Shown here one piece after another: positions 44,760 through 53,104 of a DNA stretch of 64,000 nt. The notes beneath the pieces are model-generated. The model saw nothing but the letters and a program-made list of their open reading frames with translations. It had not been told where the DNA came from and did no database searches. The translations under genes and the position numbers were made by a program. The stretch's first letter is position 1. Each line of letters opens with the position of its first letter. The stretch comes from CAZTJA01 sp964613745 (lineage in GTDB: Bacteria > Desulfobacterota > Desulfomonilia > Desulfomonilales > Desulfomonilaceae), in assembly GCA_964613745.1 (NCBI GenBank), contig CAZTJA010000003.1:31608-95607 (forward strand), given 5' to 3'.

Positions 44760-44795
44760 AAAAAAGGCAGTTCCTTCCGGAATTGCCTTTTTTAT
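44760..44795 (+). terminator. Terminator of the sigma/anti-sigma/trxAB operon
   Basis: A 15-bp stem (left arm 44760-44774, right arm 44779-44793, one G-U pair) with a 4-nt loop and a T-run at the end. The A-run on its other side makes it usable on the minus strand for the gene ending at 44811. Confidence 0.85.
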
Positions 44796-44810
44796 TACTT
44801 GTTTATTTAA

Positions 44811-45272
44811 CTACTGGCGCGGTGGACCCCAGTACCAAAACGGATTTGGATTAAAGTAGTCTTGCGGCCCGAACGCTTTGCACCGGGTGCCGTACTCCGG
44901 ATCCATTGTGGGGCCGTACTCGGGTTTCCAAAATGTGAGCATTTCGATCACCCCGGTAGTGGCCCTTTGTAGCATGCGTGCAGTGCCTGGAAAAATCCCC
45001 GCGACATATCCATTGAGCGCACCGGCCCACGAACCCAGAAGACCCGTATCATACGCTCCGTTGTAATTTCCGTTTATCGCACTATTAACCATGTTGGTCC
45101 AAAGCTCATTGGGAGCAAATAGCACGTTTGAAACACCCCTCCCGAATTTCCATCCTGGAAGATTTCTGTCAAACTGTCTAAGATCATCAAAATCCGTCTC
45201 AAATCCGAACGATGCAGCAGAAAGCGACAAAATTAGGATGAGAGAGCTTGCGAGAATAATGAGTTTTCTCAT
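44811..45272 (-). CDS. Exported TIGR04073-like protein
   Basis: 153 residues. A signal peptide (LIILASSLILILSLSAASFGF) precedes a Gly-rich domain with WKFGRGVSNVLFAPNELW and a hydrophobic LGSWAGALNGYVAGIFPGTARMLQRATTGVIEMLTF, then a Trp/Pro/Tyr-rich tail. The GRGxxNVL core and overall length match the family I know as TIGR04073, named as associated with exosortase systems; this is from recall. No exosortase is in the window. Start ATG 45272 has GGAGG five bases upstream and is preferred over the longer frame to 45386. Confidence 0.75.
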   Translation of the reverse strand: MRKLIILASSLILILSLSAASFGFETDFDDLRQFDRNLPGWKFGRGVSNVLFAPNELWTNMVNSAINGNYNGAYDTGLLGSWAGALNGYVAGIFPGTARMLQRATTGVIEMLTFWKPEYGPTMDPEYGTRCKAFGPQDYFNPNPFWYWGPPRQ

Positions 45273-45520
45273 ATGATCCTCCGGGAGGAAGCTACAGAAG
45301 TATGTGCCTGCAATCAAAACTAGTTTGTAGTTTAGTGCAGATAAATAGATTAACCTGATAATATCATTATGGACAAAAAATGGCAAGGAAAAGATATTGA
45401 ATTCAGGCTATGTAGAGCGTAAAACTGCTACTTCAATTTAAGTATATATCTGGTAAATAATCTTTAACTGTGATAACTTTCCATTTTAATTCCTAATTGC
45501 AACAGGATTCGGAGAAGCGC

Positions 45521-45661
45521 ATGAGAAGGCTGCTGGTAATAGGTCTGATAGTCCTCTTTATATCTGGTTGTTCATTCAGCAGAGCATGGAAATGGTTCGA
45601 TTCCATGGATTGGGAAAGGGATGACCAAACGATCAAGTTCAGTGACATACTTCCGCGATAG
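45521..45661 (+). CDS. Tiny lipoprotein, 46 residues
   Basis: A short gene. MRRLLVIGLIVLFISGC is a complete lipoprotein signal with lipobox ISGC; cleavage leaves a ~29-residue lipidated peptide containing four Trp/Phe and an acidic stretch. GGAG six bases before the ATG supports translation. No family recognised. It is transcribed alone between the minus-strand TIGR04073-like gene and the 123-aa gene upstream of hisI. Confidence 0.6.
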   Translation: MRRLLVIGLIVLFISGCSFSRAWKWFDSMDWERDDQTIKFSDILPR

Positions 45662-45776
45662 CAATTTACAAGACCGGACTCAGCTCTCTTGGAAATCACA
45701 ATTATTTCAGTTAAAATTGCTGCCTTAATTCTTCCAGCCAATTGAGCAAGGCAAGTCTGATCATTCCGGAGGCAAC

Positions 45777-46148
45777 ATGAACCAATATAAAGTTGATAGG
45801 GCTATGCTCGAGACTTTCTCCACCGAAGAGATTCAACGTATTTTGGATGAAGAGGTGGATGACTATACTCCGGAGGCTATTGCGGTTTTTAGAGACATCC
45901 TTCAAACACGTGGTATTGCTGCCGGCAACGATATTACGGAAAGTCTAGGTTTTGCTTCGGCTCAGTCTAGAAACTATTCGAGTATAATGATCAAGAGCCC
46001 CAGAGATGCGCTTTTTTTCTTGAATGATACGCTGCAAGGAGTATTGGAGGGTAGAATCTCTCCAGCAAAAGGACAGGCTGCCGCAACCATAGTGGAAGCA
46101 ATGCTCAAAGCAGTGGAACAGGATTACATGCAAGGTGCGGAAGAATAA
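45777..46148 (+). CDS. Conserved-looking small protein upstream of hisI
   Basis: 123 residues, soluble and mostly helical, no cysteines, no signal peptide. The N-terminal half (FSTEEIQRILDEEVDDYTPEAIAVFRDILQTRG) looks like two helix hairpins; the C-terminal half has RISPAKGQAAATIVEAMLKAVEQDY, resembling small phage-like or regulatory domains in pattern only. ATG 45777 has GGAGG about five bases upstream. Its stop is one base before the hisI ATG, so it is co-transcribed with hisI-hisG. Confidence 0.7.
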   Translation: MNQYKVDRAMLETFSTEEIQRILDEEVDDYTPEAIAVFRDILQTRGIAAGNDITESLGFASAQSRNYSSIMIKSPRDALFFLNDTLQGVLEGRISPAKGQAAATIVEAMLKAVEQDYMQGAEE

Positions 46149-46149
46149 T

Positions 46150-46521
46150 ATGAATCATTTGAAGAGCAACGTAGCCGATTTGGTCGATTTCAAAAAAGGA
46201 AACGGCTTGGTTCCTGCTATAGCCCAGGATGTCCGAACCGGCAGGGTCTTGATGATGGCGTACATGAATGAGGAGGCTCTCCGGACCACACTTAAAGAGG
46301 GTAGGGCATGCTACTGGAGCAGATCCAGGAAGGAATTATGGAGAAAAGGGGCAACATCGGGCGATGTACAATTGATAAGAGAAGTTTTGATAGATTGCGA
46401 TGAAGATACAATACTGCTTCTTGTTGATCAACAGGGCGATGGCGCTTGCCACACGAAAAAATGGTCTTGTTTTTTCAGACGCTTAACACCCGAAGGAGAA
46501 GTTCAGGAAATCAATGAATAA
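46150..46521 (+). CDS. hisI: Phosphoribosyl-AMP cyclohydrolase
   Basis: 123 residues, monofunctional HisI without HisE. It opens the purine ring of PR-AMP, the third step of histidine synthesis. Visible marks are GLVPAIAQDVRTGRVLMMAYMN, ACYWSRSRKELWRKGATSG and the metal-binding DCDEDT and GACHTKKWSCFFR. ATG 46150 is preferred; GTG 46135 would add five residues. It overlaps hisG by eight bases. Confidence 0.95.
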   Translation: MNHLKSNVADLVDFKKGNGLVPAIAQDVRTGRVLMMAYMNEEALRTTLKEGRACYWSRSRKELWRKGATSGDVQLIREVLIDCDEDTILLLVDQQGDGACHTKKWSCFFRRLTPEGEVQEINE

Positions 46522-47392
46522 AGAACCACTAAAACTTGTCATACCAAAAGGTAGTCTTGAACAGGCCACAGTAGATTTGTTCAAGAGAGCTGGATGGAAC
46601 ATCAATATATCCCCCCGCAGCTATTTCCCTACCGTCGATGACGATGAGTTGTTGATGGCCCGATTGAGAGCGCAGGAAATCTCTCGCTACGTTGAAGCGG
46701 GAACTTTTGATGCCGGTCTTACCGGGAAAGACTGGATTCTGGAAAATGACTCGGATGTGAAGGTAATAGACGATTTAGTTTATTCAAAGATTTCCCAAAA
46801 TCCTGCACGTTGGGTGTTGGCGGTTGATGCGGAATCCGAATACGAAAAACCTGAAGACCTAAAAGGAAAGCGAATAGCTACAGAATTGGTGAGATTTACA
46901 AAAAAATGGTTTTCTGAACGGGATATCCCTGTTGAAGTGGAGTTTTCTTGGGGTAGCACGGAAGCCAAAGTGAACGAAGGCGTTGTTGACGCAATCGTAG
47001 ATGTTACTGAAACCGGCAGCACACTGCGAGCTAATGGCTTGAGAATCATTCATAACCTGCTCACCACTAATACTCAGTTCATTGCCAACAAAAAAGCTTT
47101 TGAAAATCCCGAAAAAAGAGAAAAGATCGAACAGATTCATATGCTTCTACAGGCAGCGCTTGAGGCCCGCAAAATGGTGGGCCTTAAAATGAACGTGCCG
47201 AAAGATCAAATTGAGACAGTTGTTGGTTTGCTTCCTTCGTTGAATGCTCCCACTGTTGCGGGGCTTTACAAGTCGGAGTGGTTCGCGGTCGAATCGGTCG
47301 TTTCAGAAGAAGTCGTTCGAAGTCTCATCCCCAAACTTTTGAAGGCCGGAGCCACCGGAATCATCGAATACACTCTCAACAAGGTTCTCTAA
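46514..47392 (+). CDS. hisG: ATP phosphoribosyltransferase, long form
   Basis: 292 residues. It catalyses the first step of histidine synthesis, joining ATP and PRPP. KGSLEQATVDLFKRAG at the start, AGLTGKDWILEN, GKRIATELVRFTKKWF and the PRPP loop VDVTETGSTLRANGL are typical. The ~75-residue C-terminal extension is the regulatory domain of the long form, which is feedback-inhibited by histidine and does not need HisZ. It overlaps the hisI stop by eight bases. Confidence 0.95.
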   Translation: MNKEPLKLVIPKGSLEQATVDLFKRAGWNINISPRSYFPTVDDDELLMARLRAQEISRYVEAGTFDAGLTGKDWILENDSDVKVIDDLVYSKISQNPARWVLAVDAESEYEKPEDLKGKRIATELVRFTKKWFSERDIPVEVEFSWGSTEAKVNEGVVDAIVDVTETGSTLRANGLRIIHNLLTTNTQFIANKKAFENPEKREKIEQIHMLLQAALEARKMVGLKMNVPKDQIETVVGLLPSLNAPTVAGLYKSEWFAVESVVSEEVVRSLIPKLLKAGATGIIEYTLNKVL

Positions 47393-47416
47393 TTATGTAA
47401 GGTTAGGCGAGTTCCT

Positions 47417-47953
47417 TTAGGAAAACGTCATTAATTTAATGATTTTTCTTAATTCGTGAAGGCTTCCACTCGAAATATCTCTAAATTCAAATCCTGCCAG
47501 TGCGAGGGCTGAATCAGACTTGGGCACAAGCCACTTGCATTCTGCATCGAATTGGAAAGGGAAGACATCACCGAACTCGTCAGCCTGAATGAGAAAGCTC
47601 TTCATCTCACCGATTTTTCCGGCAATACCGGAAATCTGAATACCGGTTTCGGATATATCCACCACGTGATACTTATCACAACCTAAATCATCCAGGTCGT
47701 AGACCGACAATCTTACGACTGGATAGCATCTTGTCGTTGATCGAACTTGTGTAGCGGAACTGGTGGCCAAGTTTGCGGATAACCTTTCGTATAGCTCGGA
47801 TTCAGTTATTACCCCTGCATCGACTAGGCGTTTGAAAATGGTTTTCAGACCTTTCGGGGACAATTCGTATTTTGCCATCAAAGCCTTGTCATCCATTCCG
47901 ATTCGAATATCTTTGATGATCTCTTTAGCACGTATTTTTTTTCTATCCGGCAT
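47417..47953 (-). CDS. PilZ-domain protein with N-terminal helix-turn-helix-like segment
   Basis: 178 residues. Residues about 1-60 form a helical module (RAKEIIKDIRIGMDDKALMAKY, LSPKGLKTIFKRLVDAGVI) resembling a small DNA- or protein-binding HTH seen fused to PilZ domains in deltaproteobacteria. Residues about 70-178 form a PilZ domain with the c-di-GMP motifs RSTTR (RxxxR) and DISETG (D/NxSxxG) both intact. Start ATG 47953 has AGAGG six bases upstream; the frame to 47983 lacks one. It could carry c-di-GMP signals to an unknown target. Convergent with hisG. Confidence 0.82.
   Translation of the reverse strand: MPDRKKIRAKEIIKDIRIGMDDKALMAKYELSPKGLKTIFKRLVDAGVITESELYERLSANLATSSATQVRSTTRCYPVVRLSVYDLDDLGCDKYHVVDISETGIQISGIAGKIGEMKSFLIQADEFGDVFPFQFDAECKWLVPKSDSALALAGFEFRDISSGSLHELRKIIKLMTFS
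47428..47450 (+). terminator. Possible weak terminator after hisG
   Basis: A 6-bp AT-rich stem (tcatta / taatga) with a 3-nt loop, followed by TTTTTCTT, 36 bases after the hisG stop. It lies inside the 3' end of the convergent PilZ gene. Weak stem, so only a candidate. Confidence 0.35.
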
Positions 47954-48009
47954 TGTGGCCTCTTCGGGGTCTCTTATCGGCATAATATGCTGAATGCATC
48001 ATCACGTCT

Positions 48010-49002
48010 TCAAATGGAAATTTCTTTTCTTTTGCGTATAGACTTTTCTACTCCCGCCAGAATTTTGAGTGATCGAAGTGCACGATGTCCATCCACAACC
48101 GGCGTTCGAATCGCGCACACAGCCTCTATGAAATCAATTATTTCGTTTCGCAAAGGCTCCTCGCCGGCACAGTCGATTTGCTCTACGCTGATGTCCGTCA
48201 TCATACAAGCATCTCCGGAACCAATAGGAATTGTTGCCGCTCTATGGACGCTTAGAGTTTTGTTGAGCGTATCCAATTCAAACAAGCTATTTCGAGTGAT
48301 AATCCTTGTCCGACGAAGTTTCTTAGGCGAACACTTAGCTGTCCACAGCGAAGCTGAGCAACCCTTCTCAAAGTCAATAATTGCATGAGCAACATCCGTC
48401 CGGTCGGAAAATATCGGATGGCCCACGGCAAAGATCCGTTTGGGTTCGGAATTTGCCGCTTCCAATACTATGTCGATGTCGTGAATCATGAGATCATGGA
48501 GAACATCCACATCCATGCATCTTGATCCGTCGAATGGGCTCAATCTGCGGGCTTCAATGCTTACAGCAGGCTCGTCACCGGCATTGTAGATTTCAAAAAA
48601 CTTTATCGTGGCGGGATTGAACCGTTCTATGTGTCCCACACTCAAAACCAAGTTCCGTTTTTCAGCCTCGGCTACTAGTTTTCGGGCTTTATCCACTGAT
48701 TCGGCAAGAGGCTTTTCCATTAATACGTGAATGCCCCGTTTCAAGCACTTCATGCCGATTTCGAAATGAAGAGAAGTCGGAGCAGCAATGCATATTGCCT
48801 CAGATTTCTTGAGCAGATCTTCCGGACTCGGATATGCGGCACACCGGTGCCTCGAACAAAGCTCGTTGGCTCGCTCAGTATCGGGATCAAAGAATCCGGT
48901 GAATGTGATACCTTCAAGTTCCGATAGTACTCGTACGTGGTGACGGCCCATTGAGCCGGCACCAATCACCCCGATTCGTAGTTTACTCGTCTGATTCTGC
49001 AT
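48010..49002 (-). CDS. Gfo/Idh/MocA family oxidoreductase
   Basis: 330 residues. An N-terminal NAD(P)-binding Rossmann fold (GVIGAGSMGRHHVRVL, about 7-22) with MEKPLAES for the conserved Lys of EKP, and a C-terminal alpha/beta domain with DVLHDLMIHDIDIV. Relatives oxidise sugars or inositols, or act as UDP-sugar dehydrogenases. The substrate cannot be told; the glycan clusters nearby make a sugar plausible. Start ATG 49002 or GTG 49017, neither with a clear ribosome site. Divergent from the Liv operon. Confidence 0.9.
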   Translation of the reverse strand: MQNQTSKLRIGVIGAGSMGRHHVRVLSELEGITFTGFFDPDTERANELCSRHRCAAYPSPEDLLKKSEAICIAAPTSLHFEIGMKCLKRGIHVLMEKPLAESVDKARKLVAEAEKRNLVLSVGHIERFNPATIKFFEIYNAGDEPAVSIEARRLSPFDGSRCMDVDVLHDLMIHDIDIVLEAANSEPKRIFAVGHPIFSDRTDVAHAIIDFEKGCSASLWTAKCSPKKLRRTRIITRNSLFELDTLNKTLSVHRAATIPIGSGDACMMTDISVEQIDCAGEEPLRNEIIDFIEAVCAIRTPVVDGHRALRSLKILAGVEKSIRKRKEISI

Positions 49003-49207
49003 TGAACGAAAATACACTCACCATGTTTTTCAGTCAAAGGTTAAAAGTTTACTTTTTCAGTGATTTTGTGTTTATACTACCTCCCGGTTTGTATACAGAG
49101 TCCAAATCCTCTCCGCATTCAATGAAACCAATAAATAATTCGGTATCAACTGTACTTTTTTCGGGACCCAGCTATCTGCAACTCATTCGAACTAAACGGA
49201 GGTAGTA

Positions 49208-50320
49208 ATGAAATCATTTTGGATTTCTACGGTTTTCGCCCTATCTTTTGCGATTTCCGCGCCTGCTGCAGACCCCATCGTTTTGGGAGCATATTTGTCC
49301 ATGACGGGAAATGTCGCGGCATACGGGCAAATGGGATGGGACGGCATTTCAATAGCCAGAAAAATGCAGCCGGAAGTTCTTGGACGCCCCGTAGAAGTAA
49401 GGCTGGTGGACACGAAATCGGATAAAGTTGAGTCTGCAAATGCGGTTTCAAGGCTCATTGAGAAAGAGAAGGTAGTTGCGATAATAGGAGAAATGATTTC
49501 CGGCAACACACTTGCCGGAGGGGACACTGCGGAGCGACGAAAAATTCCAATGATTTCGCCAACGGCTACAAATCCGTTGGTTACGCAAAATAAGAAATAC
49601 ATTTCGAGAGTTTGCTTCATTGATAGCGACCAGGGGCGAATCGCCGCAAAGCTTGCGACGGATCAAATGAAAGCCAAAACGGCTGCAGTTATTTTTGACA
49701 TTTCCCAAGATTATTCAGTAGCTTTGGCATCTTTTTTCAAAAGAGAATTCCAGAAATCCGGGGGTAAAATAGTCTCAGATACGAAATTCAAGAGTGGTGA
49801 TCGTGATTTCACTCCCCAGCTCAGTTCAATGAAAGAAAGTAAACCGGATGTAATTTATGCCCCGATTTACTACACGGAATGCGCTTTAGTGGCAAAGCAG
49901 GCAAGAGAAATGGGATTGGAAGCCCCGATACTAGCGGGCGACGGCGTACAAGCTCCGGAGCTGATTGAACTCGGAGGCAAAGCCGTAGAAGGGCTCTTGT
50001 TTACAACTCATTTCCATAGAGACATGGTGACAAGCGAACGGGGCAAGAAGTTTCTCGAATTATTCAAGCAAGAGTTTAACAAGGAACCTGATGCATTTAC
50101 TGCAAACGCAGCTGATGCCTACTTCATCATTGTAGACGCTATTCAGAGAGCCGGCTCAACGGACCCGGACAAACTGCGACAAGCAATAATAGAAACGAAG
50201 GATTTTGAAGGCGTCAGCGGAAAATTGACAATGACACAATCAGGCGACCCGATTAAGGCCATGGTGGTGAACAAAGTACAAGACGGTAAGTTCGTTTACG
50301 TCACGACCATAATGCCGTAG
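49208..50320 (+). CDS. livK: Branched-chain amino-acid ABC transporter, periplasmic binding protein
   Basis: 370 residues. A signal peptide (cleavage near SAPAADP, residue 20) leads to a type I periplasmic-binding fold: IVLGAYLSMTGNVAAYG, the GQMGWDG segment and AVIFDISQDYSVALASFFKREF are typical of LivJ/LivK and Leu/Ile/Val-binding family members. Substrate could also be other amino acids or amides, as family members vary. Start ATG 49208 has GGAGG six bases upstream. It heads a five-gene Liv operon. Confidence 0.92.
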   Translation: MKSFWISTVFALSFAISAPAADPIVLGAYLSMTGNVAAYGQMGWDGISIARKMQPEVLGRPVEVRLVDTKSDKVESANAVSRLIEKEKVVAIIGEMISGNTLAGGDTAERRKIPMISPTATNPLVTQNKKYISRVCFIDSDQGRIAAKLATDQMKAKTAAVIFDISQDYSVALASFFKREFQKSGGKIVSDTKFKSGDRDFTPQLSSMKESKPDVIYAPIYYTECALVAKQAREMGLEAPILAGDGVQAPELIELGGKAVEGLLFTTHFHRDMVTSERGKKFLELFKQEFNKEPDAFTANAADAYFIIVDAIQRAGSTDPDKLRQAIIETKDFEGVSGKLTMTQSGDPIKAMVVNKVQDGKFVYVTTIMP

Positions 50321-50378
50321 AAGCTCAATTCAGGTACTGTTTTAATGAGCGCCAAATGGGTTGCGAAAATTATTACTT

Positions 50379-51281
50379 ATGTCAGTTGATGCTTCCTTCA
50401 TTTTCCAGCAAATAGTTTTCGGATTGACATTAGGTTGTTTGTACAGCCTCGTTGCCATCGGATATTCCATGGTATACGGGGTGCTACGTCTCATCAATTT
50501 CGCCCATGGTGATCTATTGATGGTGGCGGCCTATTTTGTGTTTTTCGGAATCGGAATTTTCAGCCTTCATTGGGCTATTGCATTTATTGGGGCGATCACT
50601 CTCACAGGAATTATCGGTATTTTGATCGATCGCGGGGCTTATAAGCCCCTACGGAACAGTCCTCGGATAAGCGCTCTTATAACCGCAATAGGAATTTCTT
50701 TCCTTCTCGAAAATCTAGGTCTAGTCATTATAGGCGGTAGACCAAAGACATTCCCCATTCCTCCATTGTTTCAGGGGGTGAATGTCATCGCTGGAGTACA
50801 AATTCCCAACTTATCCATTTGGATTCTGGCGGTTACGGGTGTCCTACTTGCATTGATGATGTTTCTGGTCAGGCATACAAAAATCGGTATGGCCATGCGC
50901 GCATTATCCAGAGATGTCGATACGGTCAGACTGATGGGAATTGATGCAGATAGGGTCATTTCGTTCACCTTTGCCGTTGGGTCGGCTCTAGCTGCCGCCG
51001 GGGGCATAATGTGGTGCATGAAATATCCGGCGCTTGAACCCTTCATGGGAGTGCTGCCTGGATTAAAGGCTTTTATAGCAGCGGTTTTGGGCGGCATTGG
51101 AAGTGTAGGAGGGGCGGCACTTGGGGGAATGCTCCTGGGCATGGCGGAAATTCTCATTGTGGCAATCTGGCCGGAATATTCCGGTTTTAGAGATGCAACC
51201 GCATTCACAATATTGATTGTGATTCTCCTGACCAAACCAACCGGTATTCTTGGGCAGGAACTACCTGATCAGCAAGGGTAA
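50379..51281 (+). CDS. livH: Branched-chain amino-acid ABC transporter, permease LivH
   Basis: 300 residues with about eight membrane helices. LVAIGYSMVYGVLRLINFAHGDLLMVAAY at the N-terminal end and the cytoplasmic AMRALSRDVDTVRLMGIDADRVISFTF EAA-type loop are characteristic of LivH. ATG 50379 is preferred over the TTG at 50361. It is 58 bases after livK and one base before the livM start. Confidence 0.93.
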   Translation: MSVDASFIFQQIVFGLTLGCLYSLVAIGYSMVYGVLRLINFAHGDLLMVAAYFVFFGIGIFSLHWAIAFIGAITLTGIIGILIDRGAYKPLRNSPRISALITAIGISFLLENLGLVIIGGRPKTFPIPPLFQGVNVIAGVQIPNLSIWILAVTGVLLALMMFLVRHTKIGMAMRALSRDVDTVRLMGIDADRVISFTFAVGSALAAAGGIMWCMKYPALEPFMGVLPGLKAFIAAVLGGIGSVGGAALGGMLLGMAEILIVAIWPEYSGFRDATAFTILIVILLTKPTGILGQELPDQQG

Positions 51282-51282
51282 A

Positions 51283-52338
51283 ATGAAGGACAAGAAATCT
51301 TTATTGACCATCATAAGTCTTCTCTTGCTGTTCGTCTTCATATGGTACGCCGACACACATTTTGATGATTACACGATTCGAATTCTGAACAATATTGCCA
51401 TATTCATCGTGTTAGCGGTTAGTTACAACTTAATCAACGGAGTTACAGGTCAGTTCTCACTGGCTCCGAATGCATTTCTCGCCATAGGTGCATACACGAG
51501 TGCCCTGTTAAGCCTTTCCCCGGATGAGAAACTAAGAACGTTTATTATTGAACCTCTGATTTGGCCGCTGTCTGAAGTAACCGTTTCGTTTCCGATTTCT
51601 CTGCTCTTAGCGGGCATGGTAACCGGTCTTGCTGCCTTATTGATGGCTATTCCTGTTTTTCGGGTTAGAGGCGATTATTTGGCGATAGTGACACTTGGTT
51701 TCGGAGAAATGATTCAAGTTGTAGCCAACAATATCGTTCCATTAACGAATGGCCCTTTAGGTTTGAAGGGTTTGACCCCGTACACGAATCTTTGGTGGAC
51801 CTGGGGTGCCGCAATTGCAACAGTCTTTTGCATAGTCAGGATCGTGAACTCCTCTTACGGCAGGGCTATGAAAGCCGTCCGTGAAGACGAGATTGCAGCT
51901 GAAGCGATGGGAATAAATGCATTCCGAATAAAAACTCTTGCGTTCGTGATAAGCGCTTTTTTTCAAGGAGCAGCGGGAGGGTTGTTGGCACACTTGATAA
52001 CCACTATTTCTCCTTCACTCTTTACGTTTATGTTCACGTTTAATTTGCTCAGCATAATAGTAATCGGAGGATTGGGCAGCACCACCGGTGCAATAATTGG
52101 GGCTGTATTGATTACGTGGGGAAGCGAAATACTGCGTACCTTCGAAGAACCAATTACGATTTTCGGCTTTTATTATGAAGGAATACCGGGAATGCGCATG
52201 GTTATTTTTTCGGTTTTGTTGATTGTCGTGATGCTTTTCGCACGCAAAGGAATTATGGGACGGCAGGAGTTCTCATGGGCTGCAATGTTTAGAATTGTAC
52301 ATAAAGCAAAATCAAGATTGCTGAAAATCAATGGCTAG
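51283..52338 (+). CDS. livM: Branched-chain amino-acid ABC transporter, permease LivM
   Basis: 351 residues with about nine membrane helices. SYNLINGVTGQFSLAPNAFLAIGAYTSA and AMKAVREDEIAAEAMGINAFRIKTLAF (the cytoplasmic coupling loop) are LivM signatures. ATG 51283 begins one base after the livH stop; the longer frame from 51250 overlaps livH. It overlaps livG by eight bases. Confidence 0.93.
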   Translation: MKDKKSLLTIISLLLLFVFIWYADTHFDDYTIRILNNIAIFIVLAVSYNLINGVTGQFSLAPNAFLAIGAYTSALLSLSPDEKLRTFIIEPLIWPLSEVTVSFPISLLLAGMVTGLAALLMAIPVFRVRGDYLAIVTLGFGEMIQVVANNIVPLTNGPLGLKGLTPYTNLWWTWGAAIATVFCIVRIVNSSYGRAMKAVREDEIAAEAMGINAFRIKTLAFVISAFFQGAAGGLLAHLITTISPSLFTFMFTFNLLSIIVIGGLGSTTGAIIGAVLITWGSEILRTFEEPITIFGFYYEGIPGMRMVIFSVLLIVVMLFARKGIMGRQEFSWAAMFRIVHKAKSRLLKING

Positions 52339-53104
52339 TCCTTTTTTTCAAATCGAGAGACTCAGTGTCATTTTCGGCGGGTTAGCCGCCGTAAGCGAAT
52401 TGGATTTGACGGTAAATCCTGGGGAGACGGTAGGGCTCATAGGCCCTAACGGCGCCGGTAAAACCACCGTTTTTAACGTGATTACCGGCAGAGTAAAGCC
52501 GTCGACGGGCAAAATTTTCTTTAATGAAATTGAGATAACAGGCTGGTCTGCAGATAGAGTGGCCACCAATGGTATTGCGAGAACATTCCAGAACATAAAG
52601 TTGTATGGCGAATTGTCGGTAAAGGAAAATGTGATGGTGGCAGGCCATTCCGCAATACGCTATTCGGTTTTTGAGGCAATTACAGGCTTGGGCAGGTACT
52701 CCCGTGATGAAAAGCTAATTAAGGGCAGGGCCGATGAGCTTCTGGAAATCATGGGTTTATACGAACAGAGAAATGATCGCGCTGATTCGCTACCCTACGG
52801 TAGTCAAAGGAAACTAGAGGTTGCACGGGCTCTAGCATTGAACCCGAAATTGCTGCTCTTGGATGAGCCGGTGGCAGGTATGAATCCAAATGAAACTATA
52901 CAGTTTGGGGAGCTACTCGAAACAATACGGAAGAAGCTGGACCTTACAGTAATTCTTATTGATCATGACATGGGTTTCGTCATGGATGCATGCAGTATGA
53001 TTAAGGTCATAGATCATGGAGTGCCCATAGCTTGGGGGTCTCCTCGGGAAATCCAATCAAATACGAAAGTCATTACGGCATACCTCGGCGAGAATCAAGG
53101 ATGA
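52331..53104 (+). CDS. livG: Branched-chain amino-acid ABC transporter, ATPase LivG
   Basis: 257 residues. Walker A GPNGAGKTT (about 38-46), Q-loop ARTFQNIKLY, signature LPYGSQRKLEVARAL (SxGxQ here as YGSQR, normal for LivG), Walker B LLLLDEPVAGMNP and the switch DHDMGFV are all present. It powers transport with LivF. Start ATG 52331 overlaps livM; its stop overlaps livF (ATGA). Confidence 0.95.
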   Translation: MASPFFQIERLSVIFGGLAAVSELDLTVNPGETVGLIGPNGAGKTTVFNVITGRVKPSTGKIFFNEIEITGWSADRVATNGIARTFQNIKLYGELSVKENVMVAGHSAIRYSVFEAITGLGRYSRDEKLIKGRADELLEIMGLYEQRNDRADSLPYGSQRKLEVARALALNPKLLLLDEPVAGMNPNETIQFGELLETIRKKLDLTVILIDHDMGFVMDACSMIKVIDHGVPIAWGSPREIQSNTKVITAYLGENQG

